A DNA stretch of 64,000 bases, taken from Pelomonas sp. V22. GTDB taxonomy: Bacteria > Pseudomonadota > Gammaproteobacteria > Burkholderiales > Burkholderiaceae_C. A program made the position numbers and the translations under genes. Below, one piece after another: positions 8,437 through 17,143 of the stretch (within the stretch, counting starts at the first letter, position 1; each line of letters begins with the position of its first letter). The DNA lies in NCBI RefSeq assembly GCF_030014915.1, contig NZ_JAGIXS010000001.1, positions 1,240,001 through 1,304,000 of the forward strand, given 5' to 3'. The notes below the pieces were generated by a model that worked only from the letters and a program-made list of their open reading frames with translations, had not been told where the DNA came from and made no database searches.

Positions 8437-9582
8437 TCAAAGCAGTTCGCGATACAGGTCGATCGTGCCGTCGCGCATGGCCTCAACGCCGAACTCGGCG
8501 CGCACCCATTCGCGTGCGGCCTGACCCATTCGCAACCGCATGCCGTCGTCACGCAGCAGCTGAGCGAGTGCATCACTGAGTGCCCGCTCGTCTCGCGGCG
8601 GGCTGACCAGGCTGGTCACTCCATCGCGGTTGAGATAGTTGACGCCATTGCCCAGCTCACAAACCACCGTCGGCTTGCCGAAGGCCATGGCTTCCGCGCT
8701 GGCGATGCCAAAGGCCTCGGACTGCTCGATCGAGGGCAGGCAGAAGACGTCGCAAAGGGTCAGTGCCGCGACCAAGGCCGGTTGCTTCACCTCACCCAGG
8801 AACTTGACACGCCCGGAAAGCCCGCGCTGTTCCGCATAACGAACCAGCTCCCCGGTCAGCGGCCCCGCGCCCACCATCAGCAGGGCGACGTCGCTGGGCA
8901 GGCGTGCCAGCGCTCCCAGAAGGTACTGGTAGCCCTTGTAGTAGACGTGGCGGCCAACGCTGAGGACCACCGCGCGGCCATTGATCCATTGCTTCAACGA
9001 TGCCATCGCTTCAGCGTCGGGCGCCACAGCGTCGAGCTTGGAGAAGTCGATGCCGATGGGTACCGTCCGAACCTTGCGGCGCAGTTCCTCGCTCCTGAGT
9101 TGCTGCGAGCTGTCGTAATGCTTGGGAGTGAACACCACGATGCGATCGGCACGACGCAAGGCATGCTGCTGAATAGGTCCATAGAGCTTCAGCAATGCAC
9201 GCTGGCGCACGATGTCGCTGTGCCATGTGATGACCACCGGCGTGCTCTTTGGCGCCCGGATCGCCGCAAGATCGCCCCAGGGATTGGGTGCATGCACGTG
9301 CAGGAGGTTGGAGCGCCCGGACTCGAGTTCAGTGCGAACAACCCCCAGGATGCCAGGGCAGATTGGCACCGACGCCAGCATGGCGTAGTAGGGCACCGGG
9401 ATGACCTTGTAGGCCGTGGGCTCAGACGGACGCCCCATGCCCGCGCTCGGCTCACTCGCGACCAGGGTGGCCTGCGACTGCCCGCTGATCGAATCCAGCA
9501 GGGTGTCGACATGAGTCTCCATGCCAGCGTAGGGCGGAGGAACAAACTTGCCGACGTGCAGAGGCCGAATTGAAAAGGACAT
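8437..9582 (-). CDS. Glycosyltransferase family 4 (GT-B)
   Basis: 381 residues from ATG 9582 (an ATG six codons upstream is possible). An N-terminal acceptor domain begins HVGKFVPPPYAGMETHV, a glycine-rich GT4 start. The C-terminal nucleotide-sugar domain has VLSVGRHVYYKGYQYLL and the EX7E signature in EQSEAFGIASAEAMAFGKPTV. It should add a sugar to a lipid-linked oligosaccharide on the cytoplasmic face of the inner membrane. The specific sugar cannot be read from sequence. It is the last gene of the minus-strand group that starts with the flippase at 13412. Confidence 0.88.
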   Translation of the reverse strand: MSFSIRPLHVGKFVPPPYAGMETHVDTLLDSISGQSQATLVASEPSAGMGRPSEPTAYKVIPVPYYAMLASVPICPGILGVVRTELESGRSNLLHVHAPNPWGDLAAIRAPKSTPVVITWHSDIVRQRALLKLYGPIQQHALRRADRIVVFTPKHYDSSQQLRSEELRRKVRTVPIGIDFSKLDAVAPDAEAMASLKQWINGRAVVLSVGRHVYYKGYQYLLGALARLPSDVALLMVGAGPLTGELVRYAEQRGLSGRVKFLGEVKQPALVAALTLCDVFCLPSIEQSEAFGIASAEAMAFGKPTVVCELGNGVNYLNRDGVTSLVSPPRDERALSDALAQLLRDDGMRLRMGQAAREWVRAEFGVEAMRDGTIDLYRELL

Positions 9583-9663
9583 GAAGGGTTTCAGGGGCAA
9601 GCGGACATTGTATGTGGCCGTTCCGGCTGCCTTCCGGTCCGGCCGCAGGCCTGCGTTCGGGGG

Positions 9664-10914
9664 TTAGCGCTTCTCGCGATGCTCGTAGCTCTGGGCAACA
9701 CCCAGCAGCACGCTGGCGAAATGAGACTCCCGCGTGAGAACGGCCGCGTAGCGCAGAAGCATCAGGGTTCGCTCCGGGCCGAACAGCCGCGCCAGCAAGC
9801 GCACCGACCGGTCCACCCATCGCTGGCGTCCCGCCTGGCGATGCAGGTTGCGGGTATTCACGACCTCGGGCTTGCCTGCATCGCCCCGATGCGCGATGCC
9901 GCTGGCACGCAAGCGACGCTGGAACTCACTGGCAGTACGGAAGGGCTGGGCCTCGCCCTGCCCCACGCTGCACAGTAGCGCGCGGCGCATCGTGGGGCTG
10001 ATCGGCGTACCGTCGTCTAGGCAGGCAAAGCTGTAGGGGTGCTGGCGCAACTGCGCATGCCCGGCGGCCAGCAGCGCCTCGCAATAACCGCCCACCAGCT
10101 CCGCGAGCGGCGTTCCGGCCACCAGATCAAATCGATCCTGATGCCTGGACAGATGCTCAGGCTGTGCGGCATCGACGCCGCTGAAATGGAAAAAGACCAG
10201 CGGGCGGCCATTCACCAGAACGCCCGAGGCGGCCCGAGCCAGTTGCCGCTCGTGAAGATTCCAGTAGGCGACGTTGCAGCCAGGGTGGCGCAGTATCCGC
10301 GTCGCCTCGAACAGTGCGGGCATCAGGTCCGCCCACTTCTGGTCCACGAAGGTGCCGAAGCCCGGATCGTTGAAGCCCAAACCCAGGCATCGGGCCTCCC
10401 ACCAGTCGAGCATGGCTGAGGTCTGCTCATGTTTGGCCAGGCCAATGAAGCCGAGATTGAATACCCCGTTGCGAAGGAAATCGACTTCCGAGGGGCGACG
10501 TCCATCCAGCAAGGGGCTGAGGATGTGCGGCGTGAGCACGATGGCTGCTCCGTCAAGCGCCTCCCGAACGGGGCCAAGATCGCCGTAGAGCCGGATGTCG
10601 GGATCGAGGTAGACGACCCGGTCAAACCCCTGGGAGAACACCCGCTTGAGGAAGCTGGGCTTGAGCGCCGTGCTCAGCTCCAGGATGTCGTACTTGTAGG
10701 CGAGGCGTTCCAGATCTGGCAGGCCCAGTTCGTCCACGAAGACCACCGACAGATTCAGCGACGCGGCCAGCGCGCGCAGGCCCGGGCTGGCCCGCTCGAC
10801 CACGAGAACCTGGAACTGCCAAGCCTCGTCGTGCTGCCTGAGCGAGGCAGCCAGAACCGCTGCATAGGCCAGGTAGTTGCCGGCGACCACGGTGACACAG
10901 CAGGATGTCGTCAT
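9664..10914 (-). CDS. Putative GT-A-fold glycosyltransferase (GT8-like)
   Basis: 416 residues from ATG 10914, which overlaps the stop of the methyltransferase gene by four bases (ATGA). The N-terminus CCVTVVAGNYLAYAAVLAAS and the metal-binding DxD-like motif in RVVYLDPDIRLYGDL (around residue 100) fit a GT-A nucleotide-sugar transferase of the GT8 kind. Later motifs such as FNLGFIGL and PGCNVAYWNLHER are typical of an uncharacterised branch found in polysaccharide clusters. The C-terminal 110 residues are basic and may associate with the membrane. Donor and acceptor are unknown. Confidence 0.75.
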   Translation of the reverse strand: MTTSCCVTVVAGNYLAYAAVLAASLRQHDEAWQFQVLVVERASPGLRALAASLNLSVVFVDELGLPDLERLAYKYDILELSTALKPSFLKRVFSQGFDRVVYLDPDIRLYGDLGPVREALDGAAIVLTPHILSPLLDGRRPSEVDFLRNGVFNLGFIGLAKHEQTSAMLDWWEARCLGLGFNDPGFGTFVDQKWADLMPALFEATRILRHPGCNVAYWNLHERQLARAASGVLVNGRPLVFFHFSGVDAAQPEHLSRHQDRFDLVAGTPLAELVGGYCEALLAAGHAQLRQHPYSFACLDDGTPISPTMRRALLCSVGQGEAQPFRTASEFQRRLRASGIAHRGDAGKPEVVNTRNLHRQAGRQRWVDRSVRLLARLFGPERTLMLLRYAAVLTRESHFASVLLGVAQSYEHREKR

Positions 10915-11579
10915 GCCCGAACCGCCAGGAAGTTGTAGGCATAGGCCGCCAGATCGCTGGCCGCGCCCAGGCTGAGCCGCTGAAGCCACCGGGACTTGCT
11001 GCCACCAAACTCCGGGGCCGTGCGCAACAGCCGCAGGCCCTGCGCCGTCAGGAAGCGCTCGGCACTGCGCCGGGTGAAGAAGCGCAGGTGCGTCTGGTCC
11101 AGGATGCCTGAGGCCTGATAGCGGAACTCCCCCTTCAGAGCCAGCGGCAACAGGACCGAGATGTGCCGAACGTTGGGCAGCGCGATCAGCAGCCGGCCGC
11201 CCGGCGCCAACCAGCGCTGCGCCCGCTCAAGTACCAACTCAGGCTGCGCGAAATGCTCGAGCACATGGCTGAGTATCACCAGGTCAAAGCCGCCTTCATC
11301 AAGCGAGAGCCGCTCATCCAGAACGTTGGACTGCAACACAAGATCGATCGCGCCCGAGGCCTGCGCAATCTGCGCTGCATCGGGGCGCAACTCCAGGCCC
11401 GTCATGGTGCAGTCGGGCCAGCGCCGCTTCAGCTCCACCAGATTGGCACCTGCGCCACAGCCGATTTCGAGCGCCCGAAGCGGCCCGTGTTCCCCCAACA
11501 GATCCAGCAACTCGAGCCGGGCTGTCTGGTAGTAGCCGTCAAAGGCCTCTGATTGCGGGGCAATGGATGAATTGATCAT
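10911..11579 (-). CDS. SAM-dependent methyltransferase (class I, Methyltransf_11/23 type)
   Basis: 222 residues from ATG 11579, coupled to the upstream acyltransferase gene by ATGA. Motif I is LRALEIGCGAGANLVEL (about residues 35-50), an acidic residue ends the next strand (TGLELRPD), and motif IV is GFDLVILSHVLEHF. These mark a Rossmann-fold SAM methyltransferase. The segment RFFTRRSAERFL is common in methyltransferases of polysaccharide loci that act on sugars or on glycan ends. The substrate is not predictable. The position between a glycosyltransferase and a hexapeptide acyltransferase supports a role in glycan decoration. Confidence 0.85.
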   Translation of the reverse strand: MINSSIAPQSEAFDGYYQTARLELLDLLGEHGPLRALEIGCGAGANLVELKRRWPDCTMTGLELRPDAAQIAQASGAIDLVLQSNVLDERLSLDEGGFDLVILSHVLEHFAQPELVLERAQRWLAPGGRLLIALPNVRHISVLLPLALKGEFRYQASGILDQTHLRFFTRRSAERFLTAQGLRLLRTAPEFGGSKSRWLQRLSLGAASDLAAYAYNFLAVRA

Positions 11580-12157
11580 GGATTCTGATGGCCTCGCAGG
11601 GGTTCCATCGACAGGGTGCGCAGCAGTCGAGCCGGACTGCCAGCCAGCACACTGCCTGCAGGAAAGGAGCGGGTCACCACGGCCTGCGCCCCGACCACAC
11701 AGCCCTCCCCCAAGGTGACGCCAGGCAATACGCAGGCTCTGAAACCGATGAAGCATCTCGGCCCGATGTGAACCGCCCCCCGCTCGACGAGCGGCCGCTC
11801 GACCAGAGGGCTGGTCCCCGCCGTCATGACGTCGTGGAAGTGGTCGGAAATGTACACACCTTCGCTGAGGAGGCAGCCTTCGCCAATGCTGATGTCATTC
11901 ACGGCCGTGATGGTCACATGCCGCCCTATCGCGACGTCGCGCGCAATCGCGATGCGGGGCCGGAAACGCTGCGCTCCGTAGCAATGGATGGCCTCGATCC
12001 AGCCGTGACTGTCGACCCGGACGCGGTCGCCGAAGCTGATGCCGGTACGACCGCGCAAGCGGCGGGGGAAATTCATGCGCGCCGCCTCGCCGCAGGACGC
12101 CAGTCCCCGGGGCCTTGATAGCAAGCTGCGGCCCACGCCAAGTACCCACTTAAGCAT
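11576..12157 (-). CDS. Hexapeptide-repeat (left-handed beta-helix) acetyltransferase
   Basis: 193 residues from ATG 12157. Imperfect hexapeptide repeats run from about residue 70 to 165 (for example IAIARDVAIGRHVTITAVNDISIGEGCLL and VHIGPRCFIGFRACVLPGVTLGEGCVVGAQAVV). They end in SFPAGSVLAGSPARLLR, the usual close of the WcaF/NodL/Wbb acetyltransferase family. It likely acetylates a sugar during polysaccharide synthesis, using acetyl-CoA. The start lies within the last codons of the flippase gene (8-base overlap), and the stop overlaps the methyltransferase start. Confidence 0.85.
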   Translation of the reverse strand: MLKWVLGVGRSLLSRPRGLASCGEAARMNFPRRLRGRTGISFGDRVRVDSHGWIEAIHCYGAQRFRPRIAIARDVAIGRHVTITAVNDISIGEGCLLSEGVYISDHFHDVMTAGTSPLVERPLVERGAVHIGPRCFIGFRACVLPGVTLGEGCVVGAQAVVTRSFPAGSVLAGSPARLLRTLSMEPLRGHQNP

Positions 12158-13412
12158 GCCTCGACATCCCCTTTCCTGCCGCCATGGCAAAGCCCGCATG
12201 GACCAGCAGCAACATGAGATTGCTGGCCAGATATCCCGACACGAATGCTCCCGCACCCCAAAGCTGCGCTGCTCCCGCCGCCAGCACGGGCGCCAGGCAG
12301 CCCGCAGGCGCAGCGAACCAGACGAAGGACTTTCGACCTCGCGCCAGCAAGACCTGACCCAGGCAGACGGTCAAGCTGGCCGCATAGCTGCACACGAACA
12401 GCACCCCGCACACCCAGATCGCATTCAGCTCGTCAGCCGGTTCAGACACACGCTCAAGCCACGCAATGGCAGCCGCCAGCATGAGGATCATGGGGAACAA
12501 CAACAGCCCGGCGATCTGCCGGATCTCGGCCAGGCAGGCGGCCCAGCCAGCATCGAGAGCACTCCAGAACGGAAAGCGCAGCTGACACCAGAGGCCGACC
12601 ACGGCCACCGGCACATAGAAGGCCCGCGACACCACCACGTAGCGCAGTTGCTCCTCAGGCTGCAGCAGATGTGATCCAACCAGCACATCCGACCCCATGT
12701 TGAGGTAGCCCGCCAAGGCCAGCAGCAGCAGGCCCGCAGCCTCCCGTCTTCCAGCCAGGCTGACCGCCCCCCCGGAATCCAGCCGCCCCTGCAAAGCGCG
12801 GTTTGAGGCCCACAGCAGCCAGGCCTGCACACACAGATAGCCCAGGCCGAACAACAGGACCGACGGACGGCACCAGGCCACCAAGCCAATCAATATCAGG
12901 CCGGAAACGCTGGCGGTCAGCAGCAATTGCTTGTCGCGACCGGTCTCACGCAGGCCGTTCAACGCCATGAAGTTGTTGAAGGCGAGCAGGCGAAGATGCT
13001 GGCCGAGGAACAGCAGCAGCAATGCCAACCCGCCGTGCTGACCCAGGTGTTCCAGCGGATCGGCGCCCAAGGCCAGAAACAGCAACTGTGCGGCCAGGAG
13101 CAAACCCATTCCCGCAAGCGCCAGACGGCGGCGCAACTGGTACCAATTGGCAGGCAGCAAGCCGCCCTGGACACCGGCGCCCAGTCGCGCAGAAATGCCG
13201 CGGACAACAGCGGGCCCGTGAGCGGCACATGCCAGCGCGATGAGCGCAGTGCTGCTGGCCAGCACGATCCAGGCAGCGGCAGCATCCGGGCCCAGCACGA
13301 GCCTGAACAGCGAGGGCAGGAGCAAGCCTTGAACGGCCTCCAGGAAGAACAGTAGCAGTCCCCATATCATGCCGGAGCGGGTACTGCTGATGCGCGCTGC
13401 AACAATCGTCAT
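12150..13412 (-). CDS. Polysaccharide flippase-like membrane protein (Wzx/MATE fold)
   Basis: 420 residues with about 12 hydrophobic segments spread along the whole chain and short loops, the layout of a Wzx-type lipid-linked oligosaccharide flippase. No sharp sequence motif exists for this family. The call rests on topology, length and being the first gene of a co-directional glycan set (flippase, acetyltransferase, methyltransferase, two glycosyltransferases). It is one of two Wzx-like proteins in the window, the other being at 22715-23941. It starts at ATG 13412, 171 bases from the divergent glycosyltransferase. Confidence 0.72.
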   Translation of the reverse strand: MTIVAARISSTRSGMIWGLLLFFLEAVQGLLLPSLFRLVLGPDAAAAWIVLASSTALIALACAAHGPAVVRGISARLGAGVQGGLLPANWYQLRRRLALAGMGLLLAAQLLFLALGADPLEHLGQHGGLALLLLFLGQHLRLLAFNNFMALNGLRETGRDKQLLLTASVSGLILIGLVAWCRPSVLLFGLGYLCVQAWLLWASNRALQGRLDSGGAVSLAGRREAAGLLLLALAGYLNMGSDVLVGSHLLQPEEQLRYVVVSRAFYVPVAVVGLWCQLRFPFWSALDAGWAACLAEIRQIAGLLLFPMILMLAAAIAWLERVSEPADELNAIWVCGVLFVCSYAASLTVCLGQVLLARGRKSFVWFAAPAGCLAPVLAAGAAQLWGAGAFVSGYLASNLMLLLVHAGFAMAAGKGMSRHA

Positions 13413-13454
13413 GGGTTGTATGGCAGCCGCGCTGACGGACCGCCGAAAGCCGGC

Positions 13455-13474
13455 CTGTTCCCCCGGGGGAGCAG
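13455..13474. repeat. Near-perfect 20-bp inverted repeat between divergent glycan genes
   Basis: Arms CTGTTCCCCC (13455-13464) and GGGGGAGCAG (13465-13474) pair at nine of ten positions, with one T:G pair. It lies in the 171-base gap between the divergent flippase (start 13412) and glycosyltransferase (start 13584). It could be a regulator-binding site or a small hairpin. Nothing further in the gap is recognisable. Confidence 0.4.
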
Positions 13475-13583
13475 GGGCTGGAGTTTGTTCGTCTGCTGCG
13501 CTGCGGCATCTGAGCGAACCGCGACACCAACGACGACCCGCATTCTATGGGCACCAGGGCCGCCACCTGAGCCCGCTGCAACG

Positions 13584-14678
13584 ATGGCCGACATCATCTA
13601 CATCAACGGAAAATTCACTGCGCAGCAGATGACGGGCGTGCAGCGTGCCGCCCTGAATCTGGTCCTGGCACTGGATCAGCTGCTTCACCTGGAGCAACCA
13701 GCGCAACGGTGGGTGCTGCTGGTACCGCACGGGAGCCCGAACCTGCCCGCCCTGCGTTTCATCGAGTTGCGCCGACTGGGTGGGCCACTCGTGCGCAGCC
13801 TGCATGCCTGGGAGCAGGTAGCGCTGCCCTGGGCCGCACGCGACGGTCGACTGCTGAGCCTCGCAGGATCGGCACCCTGCTTCGGCAGGCGGCAGGTCTG
13901 CATGCTGCACGACGCTGCGGTGTTCGACCACCCGGAGGCCTATACACGGGCCTTTGCCACCTGGTACCGATTTCTGTTTCGTCGGTTGAGCAGAAAGGCC
14001 CACGGCCTGCTCACCCCTTCTGCGTTCTCAGCCGCACGGCTGAGCGAACGGCTGGGGCAAGCTCGATTCGAGGTCGTTCCCGGGAGCGGTGAGCACATCC
14101 TGGGCTTCAGTGCAGACGACAGGCTCGTCGCACGGCTCGGCTTGCTCGGGCGCCCCTTCTTCCTGGCGGTAGCCAGTGCAAACCCCACGAAGAACCTGTC
14201 GCGCCTGCTACGCGCGCACGCGGCCTGGCGTGGCAGGGATCAAGTCCCGCTGGTGCTGGTTGGCGGAAGCAACTCGCTGGTCTTCCGATCGAGCGAAGCG
14301 GAGGCCGACGAACCGGGCCTCTTGCGTTGCGGTCCGGTCTCCGACGAGGAGCTCAGAAGCCTGTACCAGCACGCCACGGCACTGGTGTTTCCTTCACTCT
14401 ACGAGGGCTTCGGCATTCCACCGCTTGAGGCCATGCATTGCGGCTGCCCGGTGATGGCATCCAACAGCGCCGCCTTGCCCGAGGTCTGCGGCGCCGCTGC
14501 CATGCTCGTCGACCCGCTTGATGAGGTATCGATTCGCAACGCCATGGAATCACTCTGTTCAGACCCTGGGCTACCCGCTCGTCTGCGCAGCGCCGGCCTG
14601 GCCCGCGCCGGTCGCTTTTCCTGGCAAGGCAGCGCGAAGAAGCTGCGGCAAATGCTGTCGCCTACCTCGGCGAGCTGA
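13584..14678 (+). CDS. Glycosyltransferase family 4 (GT-B), mannosyltransferase-like
   Basis: 364 residues. ATG 13584 is chosen because the family N-terminus IIYINGKFTAQQMTGVQRAA begins immediately after it, and upstream codons lack conserved character. That start matches WbdA/MtfB-like GT4 enzymes, whose acceptor loop reads GVQR. The donor domain contains FLAVASANPTKNLSRLL and the EX7E motif in YEGFGIPPLEAMHCGCPV. It transfers a sugar, often mannose or rhamnose in close families, to the growing repeat unit. It is the only plus-strand gene within the minus-strand glycan region, and its 3' end overlaps the convergent dehydratase gene by 17 bases. Confidence 0.88.
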   Translation: MADIIYINGKFTAQQMTGVQRAALNLVLALDQLLHLEQPAQRWVLLVPHGSPNLPALRFIELRRLGGPLVRSLHAWEQVALPWAARDGRLLSLAGSAPCFGRRQVCMLHDAAVFDHPEAYTRAFATWYRFLFRRLSRKAHGLLTPSAFSAARLSERLGQARFEVVPGSGEHILGFSADDRLVARLGLLGRPFFLAVASANPTKNLSRLLRAHAAWRGRDQVPLVLVGGSNSLVFRSSEAEADEPGLLRCGPVSDEELRSLYQHATALVFPSLYEGFGIPPLEAMHCGCPVMASNSAALPEVCGAAAMLVDPLDEVSIRNAMESLCSDPGLPARLRSAGLARAGRFSWQGSAKKLRQMLSPTSAS

Positions 14679-16536
14679 ACTCGGGCACCACCACACACAA
14701 CAGGTCGCGCACCCGGGCGTCCTCGATGCCTCCTGCATCGGCGGCGGCCCGTGTCACTCCAGACAGCCAGTCCAGCACCGGCACACCGACTGCGTGCTGG
14801 TCCAGGCGCGCAATGCTGAGGCGGGGAATCGAGGTGGGCACGCTGGTATCGCTGTCGGCCAGCAACTCCTCATAGAGCTTCTCGCCGGGCCGCAGACCGC
14901 TGAAGACGATGCGGATCTCGTCCAGCCCGTGACCCGACAGCCTGATCATGTCCCGCGCCAGGTCGACGATCTTCACCGGCTCGCCCATGTCCAGCACATA
15001 GACCTGGCCGCTCTCGCCCAAAGCAGCCGCCTGCACCACCAGGCGCGCCGCCTCGGGGATGGTCATGAAGTAGCGGGTGATGTCGGGATGGGTCACGGTC
15101 ACCGGCCCTCCCTTGGCGATCTGTTCCTTGAACTTCGGGATCACGCTGCCGCTGGAGCCCAGCACGTTGCCAAAGCGCACCGCCATGAAGCGGGTCTTGT
15201 GGCCCTGGCGCGCCAGCTGGCTGATCACCAGCTCGGCCGCGCGCTTGGTGGCGCCCATCACATTGGTCGGGTTGACCGCCTTGTCGGTGCTGATCAGCAC
15301 GAAGCGCTCGGCATCCGCCTCGGCCGCCGCCAGCGCCGCGTGATACGTGCCCAGTGTGTTGTTTCGCAGTGCGGCCCAGGCGTTGTCCTGCTCCATCAGC
15401 GGCACATGCTTGTAGGCCGCAGCATGGAAGACGATCTGCGGCCGCTGGCGCTTGAAGGTCAGGCGCAGATGGTCCAGGTCCTTGACGTCGCCGACCAGGC
15501 GCGTGAGCGAGATCAGCGGGAAGCTTTGCGAGAGCTCCTGCTCTATCGTGTAGAGCGCGAACTCGCTCAGCTCGTACAGCACGATACGGGCCGGCCCGAA
15601 GCGCGCCACCTGCCGGCACAGCTCGCCGCCTATGCTGCCGCCGGCGCCGGTGATCAGGACCACCTTGCCCGAGATGGCCTCGCTGATGCCGGCCTCGTCC
15701 AGCTGCACCGGCTCGCGGCCGAGCAAATCCTCGGGCTCGATGTCGCGCAGTTGCTCGGGCTTGCTGCCCTGGCGCAGCTCGACGCTGCTGGGCACGGTCA
15801 GCACATGCAGGCCGGTGCGCCCTGCGAGATCCAGCGCTCGGCGCCGCTGAGCCAGTTCGGCACCCGGCATGGCAACGACCACGTGGGTGATGCCATGGCG
15901 CTCGGCCAGCGCCTGCACCTCATCGAGCCGGCCCAGCACCGGAATGCCGCCGACGCGCATGCCCCGCTTGGCGGCGTCATCGTCCAGCAGGCCCACCACC
16001 ACCCAGCCCTGGTGCTGGATGCCCGCCACCAGCAGGCGGCCGGCATCGCCAGCGCCCATCACCAGGGCACGGCGGGTCTCGGTAGCGCTGCCGCTGATGC
16101 GGCCACGCATGTGTTCGTAGAGCATGCGGTAGCCGAGCCGCATCATCGCCAGGCCAATGGCGCAGAACAGCGGATGCAAGGCCAGCACCGAGCGCGGCAC
16201 GGCGCGCAGCTCCAGCATCTGCACGGCCGCGGCACCCAGGCCGCCCGCAATGGCGCAGGCCAGCAGCAATCGCTTGACCTCGCCGAAGCCGCTGAACCGC
16301 CACATGCCCTTGGGCACGCGCAGACTCCACAGCACGATCACATAGAGCAGGACCAGGGCCGCCAGCACGCGCGCGTCATAGCCGGGGCGGGCCGACAGCC
16401 AGCGCTCGAAGCCGAGGCGGAACAGATAGGTGGCCTGCCAGGCCAGCGCGATCACCGCCGCGTCCAGTAGCAGCGACAGCGGCTCTCGCCAGCGGCGGAT
16501 GCGGGTCAGGAAGGCGTCGAGGGAGAGCCAGAACAT
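14662..16536 (-). CDS. Nucleotide-sugar 4,6-dehydratase, PglF/WbpM/FlaA1-CapD family
   Basis: 624 residues. Four membrane helices occupy residues about 15-130, followed by a CoA-binding-like Rossmann domain (ALVMGAGDAGRLLVAG, about 160-260) and the SDR catalytic domain (from about 290). The SDR domain has VVLITGAGGSIGGELC for NAD binding and LISTDKAVNPTNVMGATKRA, in which Met replaces the classical Tyr of the Y-x-x-x-K pair, as in WbpM/PglF. The enzyme converts UDP-GlcNAc to UDP-2-acetamido-2,6-dideoxy-4-hexulose, the entry to bacillosamine, QuiNAc or FucNAc4N-type sugars. It follows the sugar transferase and aminotransferase genes on the same strand, 15 bases downstream. Confidence 0.92.
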   Translation of the reverse strand: MFWLSLDAFLTRIRRWREPLSLLLDAAVIALAWQATYLFRLGFERWLSARPGYDARVLAALVLLYVIVLWSLRVPKGMWRFSGFGEVKRLLLACAIAGGLGAAAVQMLELRAVPRSVLALHPLFCAIGLAMMRLGYRMLYEHMRGRISGSATETRRALVMGAGDAGRLLVAGIQHQGWVVVGLLDDDAAKRGMRVGGIPVLGRLDEVQALAERHGITHVVVAMPGAELAQRRRALDLAGRTGLHVLTVPSSVELRQGSKPEQLRDIEPEDLLGREPVQLDEAGISEAISGKVVLITGAGGSIGGELCRQVARFGPARIVLYELSEFALYTIEQELSQSFPLISLTRLVGDVKDLDHLRLTFKRQRPQIVFHAAAYKHVPLMEQDNAWAALRNNTLGTYHAALAAAEADAERFVLISTDKAVNPTNVMGATKRAAELVISQLARQGHKTRFMAVRFGNVLGSSGSVIPKFKEQIAKGGPVTVTHPDITRYFMTIPEAARLVVQAAALGESGQVYVLDMGEPVKIVDLARDMIRLSGHGLDEIRIVFSGLRPGEKLYEELLADSDTSVPTSIPRLSIARLDQHAVGVPVLDWLSGVTRAAADAGGIEDARVRDLLCVVVPEFSSPR

Positions 16537-16551
16537 GGGTTGCTTCTTCGG

Positions 16552-17139
16552 TCAGCGCCGCAGCGCAGCCAGGGTCGAGAGGATCAGGCGCAGGTCGCCA
16601 CCGAGGCTGGCCTCGCGCACGTAGTCGGCCGCGAGCGCCAGCTTGGCGGGCATCACGACCTCGATGTATTCGCGCTCCGGGTCGGCCGCCGCCGCCAGGC
16701 GCTCGCTCTCGTTGCGATAGCGCAGCGAGGCCGGGTCGGTGATGCCGGGTCGCACCGAGAGCACCAGGCGACGCAGCTCCTCCGGATACAGCGCCACGTA
16801 TTTGGGCACCTCCGGCCGCGGGCCCACGAGGCTCATTGCACCACGCAGCACGTCCCACAGCTGGGGCAGCTCGTCGAGCTTGTAGCGGCGCAGCCAGGCA
16901 CCGCTGCGGGTGATGCGCGGGTCGGCGCCGATGGTGATTTGCGGGCCGGCGTTGTCCACGCGCATCGTGCGGAATTTGTGGATCAGGAAGTTGCGGCCAT
17001 GGCGACCCACCCGCTCCTGCCTGAAGAACACCGGGCCGGGCGAATCGAGCTTGACCCACAGCGCGAGCGCGACGAGCACCGGCGCCAGCAGCGCCAGGCC
17101 CAACGCGGCGCAGACGATGTCGAAGCCTCGCTTGGCCAT
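16552..17139 (-). CDS. Initiating sugar-1-phosphate transferase (PglC/WcaJ-type, polyprenyl phosphate)
   Basis: 195 residues, the small monotopic form of the bacterial sugar transferase family. One re-entrant membrane helix is followed by KFRTMRVD, YKLDELPQLWDVLRG and MSLVGPRPE, with the catalytic Asp-Glu pair in LDELPQ. It should transfer a diacetamido-sugar phosphate or HexNAc phosphate from UDP to undecaprenyl phosphate, starting the repeat unit. The neighbouring 4,6-dehydratase and aminotransferase suggest the first sugar is bacillosamine-like. The start is ATG 17139, four bases after the stop of the aminotransferase. Confidence 0.92.
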   Translation of the reverse strand: MAKRGFDIVCAALGLALLAPVLVALALWVKLDSPGPVFFRQERVGRHGRNFLIHKFRTMRVDNAGPQITIGADPRITRSGAWLRRYKLDELPQLWDVLRGAMSLVGPRPEVPKYVALYPEELRRLVLSVRPGITDPASLRYRNESERLAAAADPEREYIEVVMPAKLALAADYVREASLGGDLRLILSTLAALRR

Positions 17140-17143
17140 GGCC

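Noticed and set aside
14518-16470. 650-residue plus-strand frame opposite the 4,6-dehydratase gene
   Set aside because: His/Gln/Ala-rich antisense shadow of a well-supported dehydratase; no motif, no ribosome-binding site.
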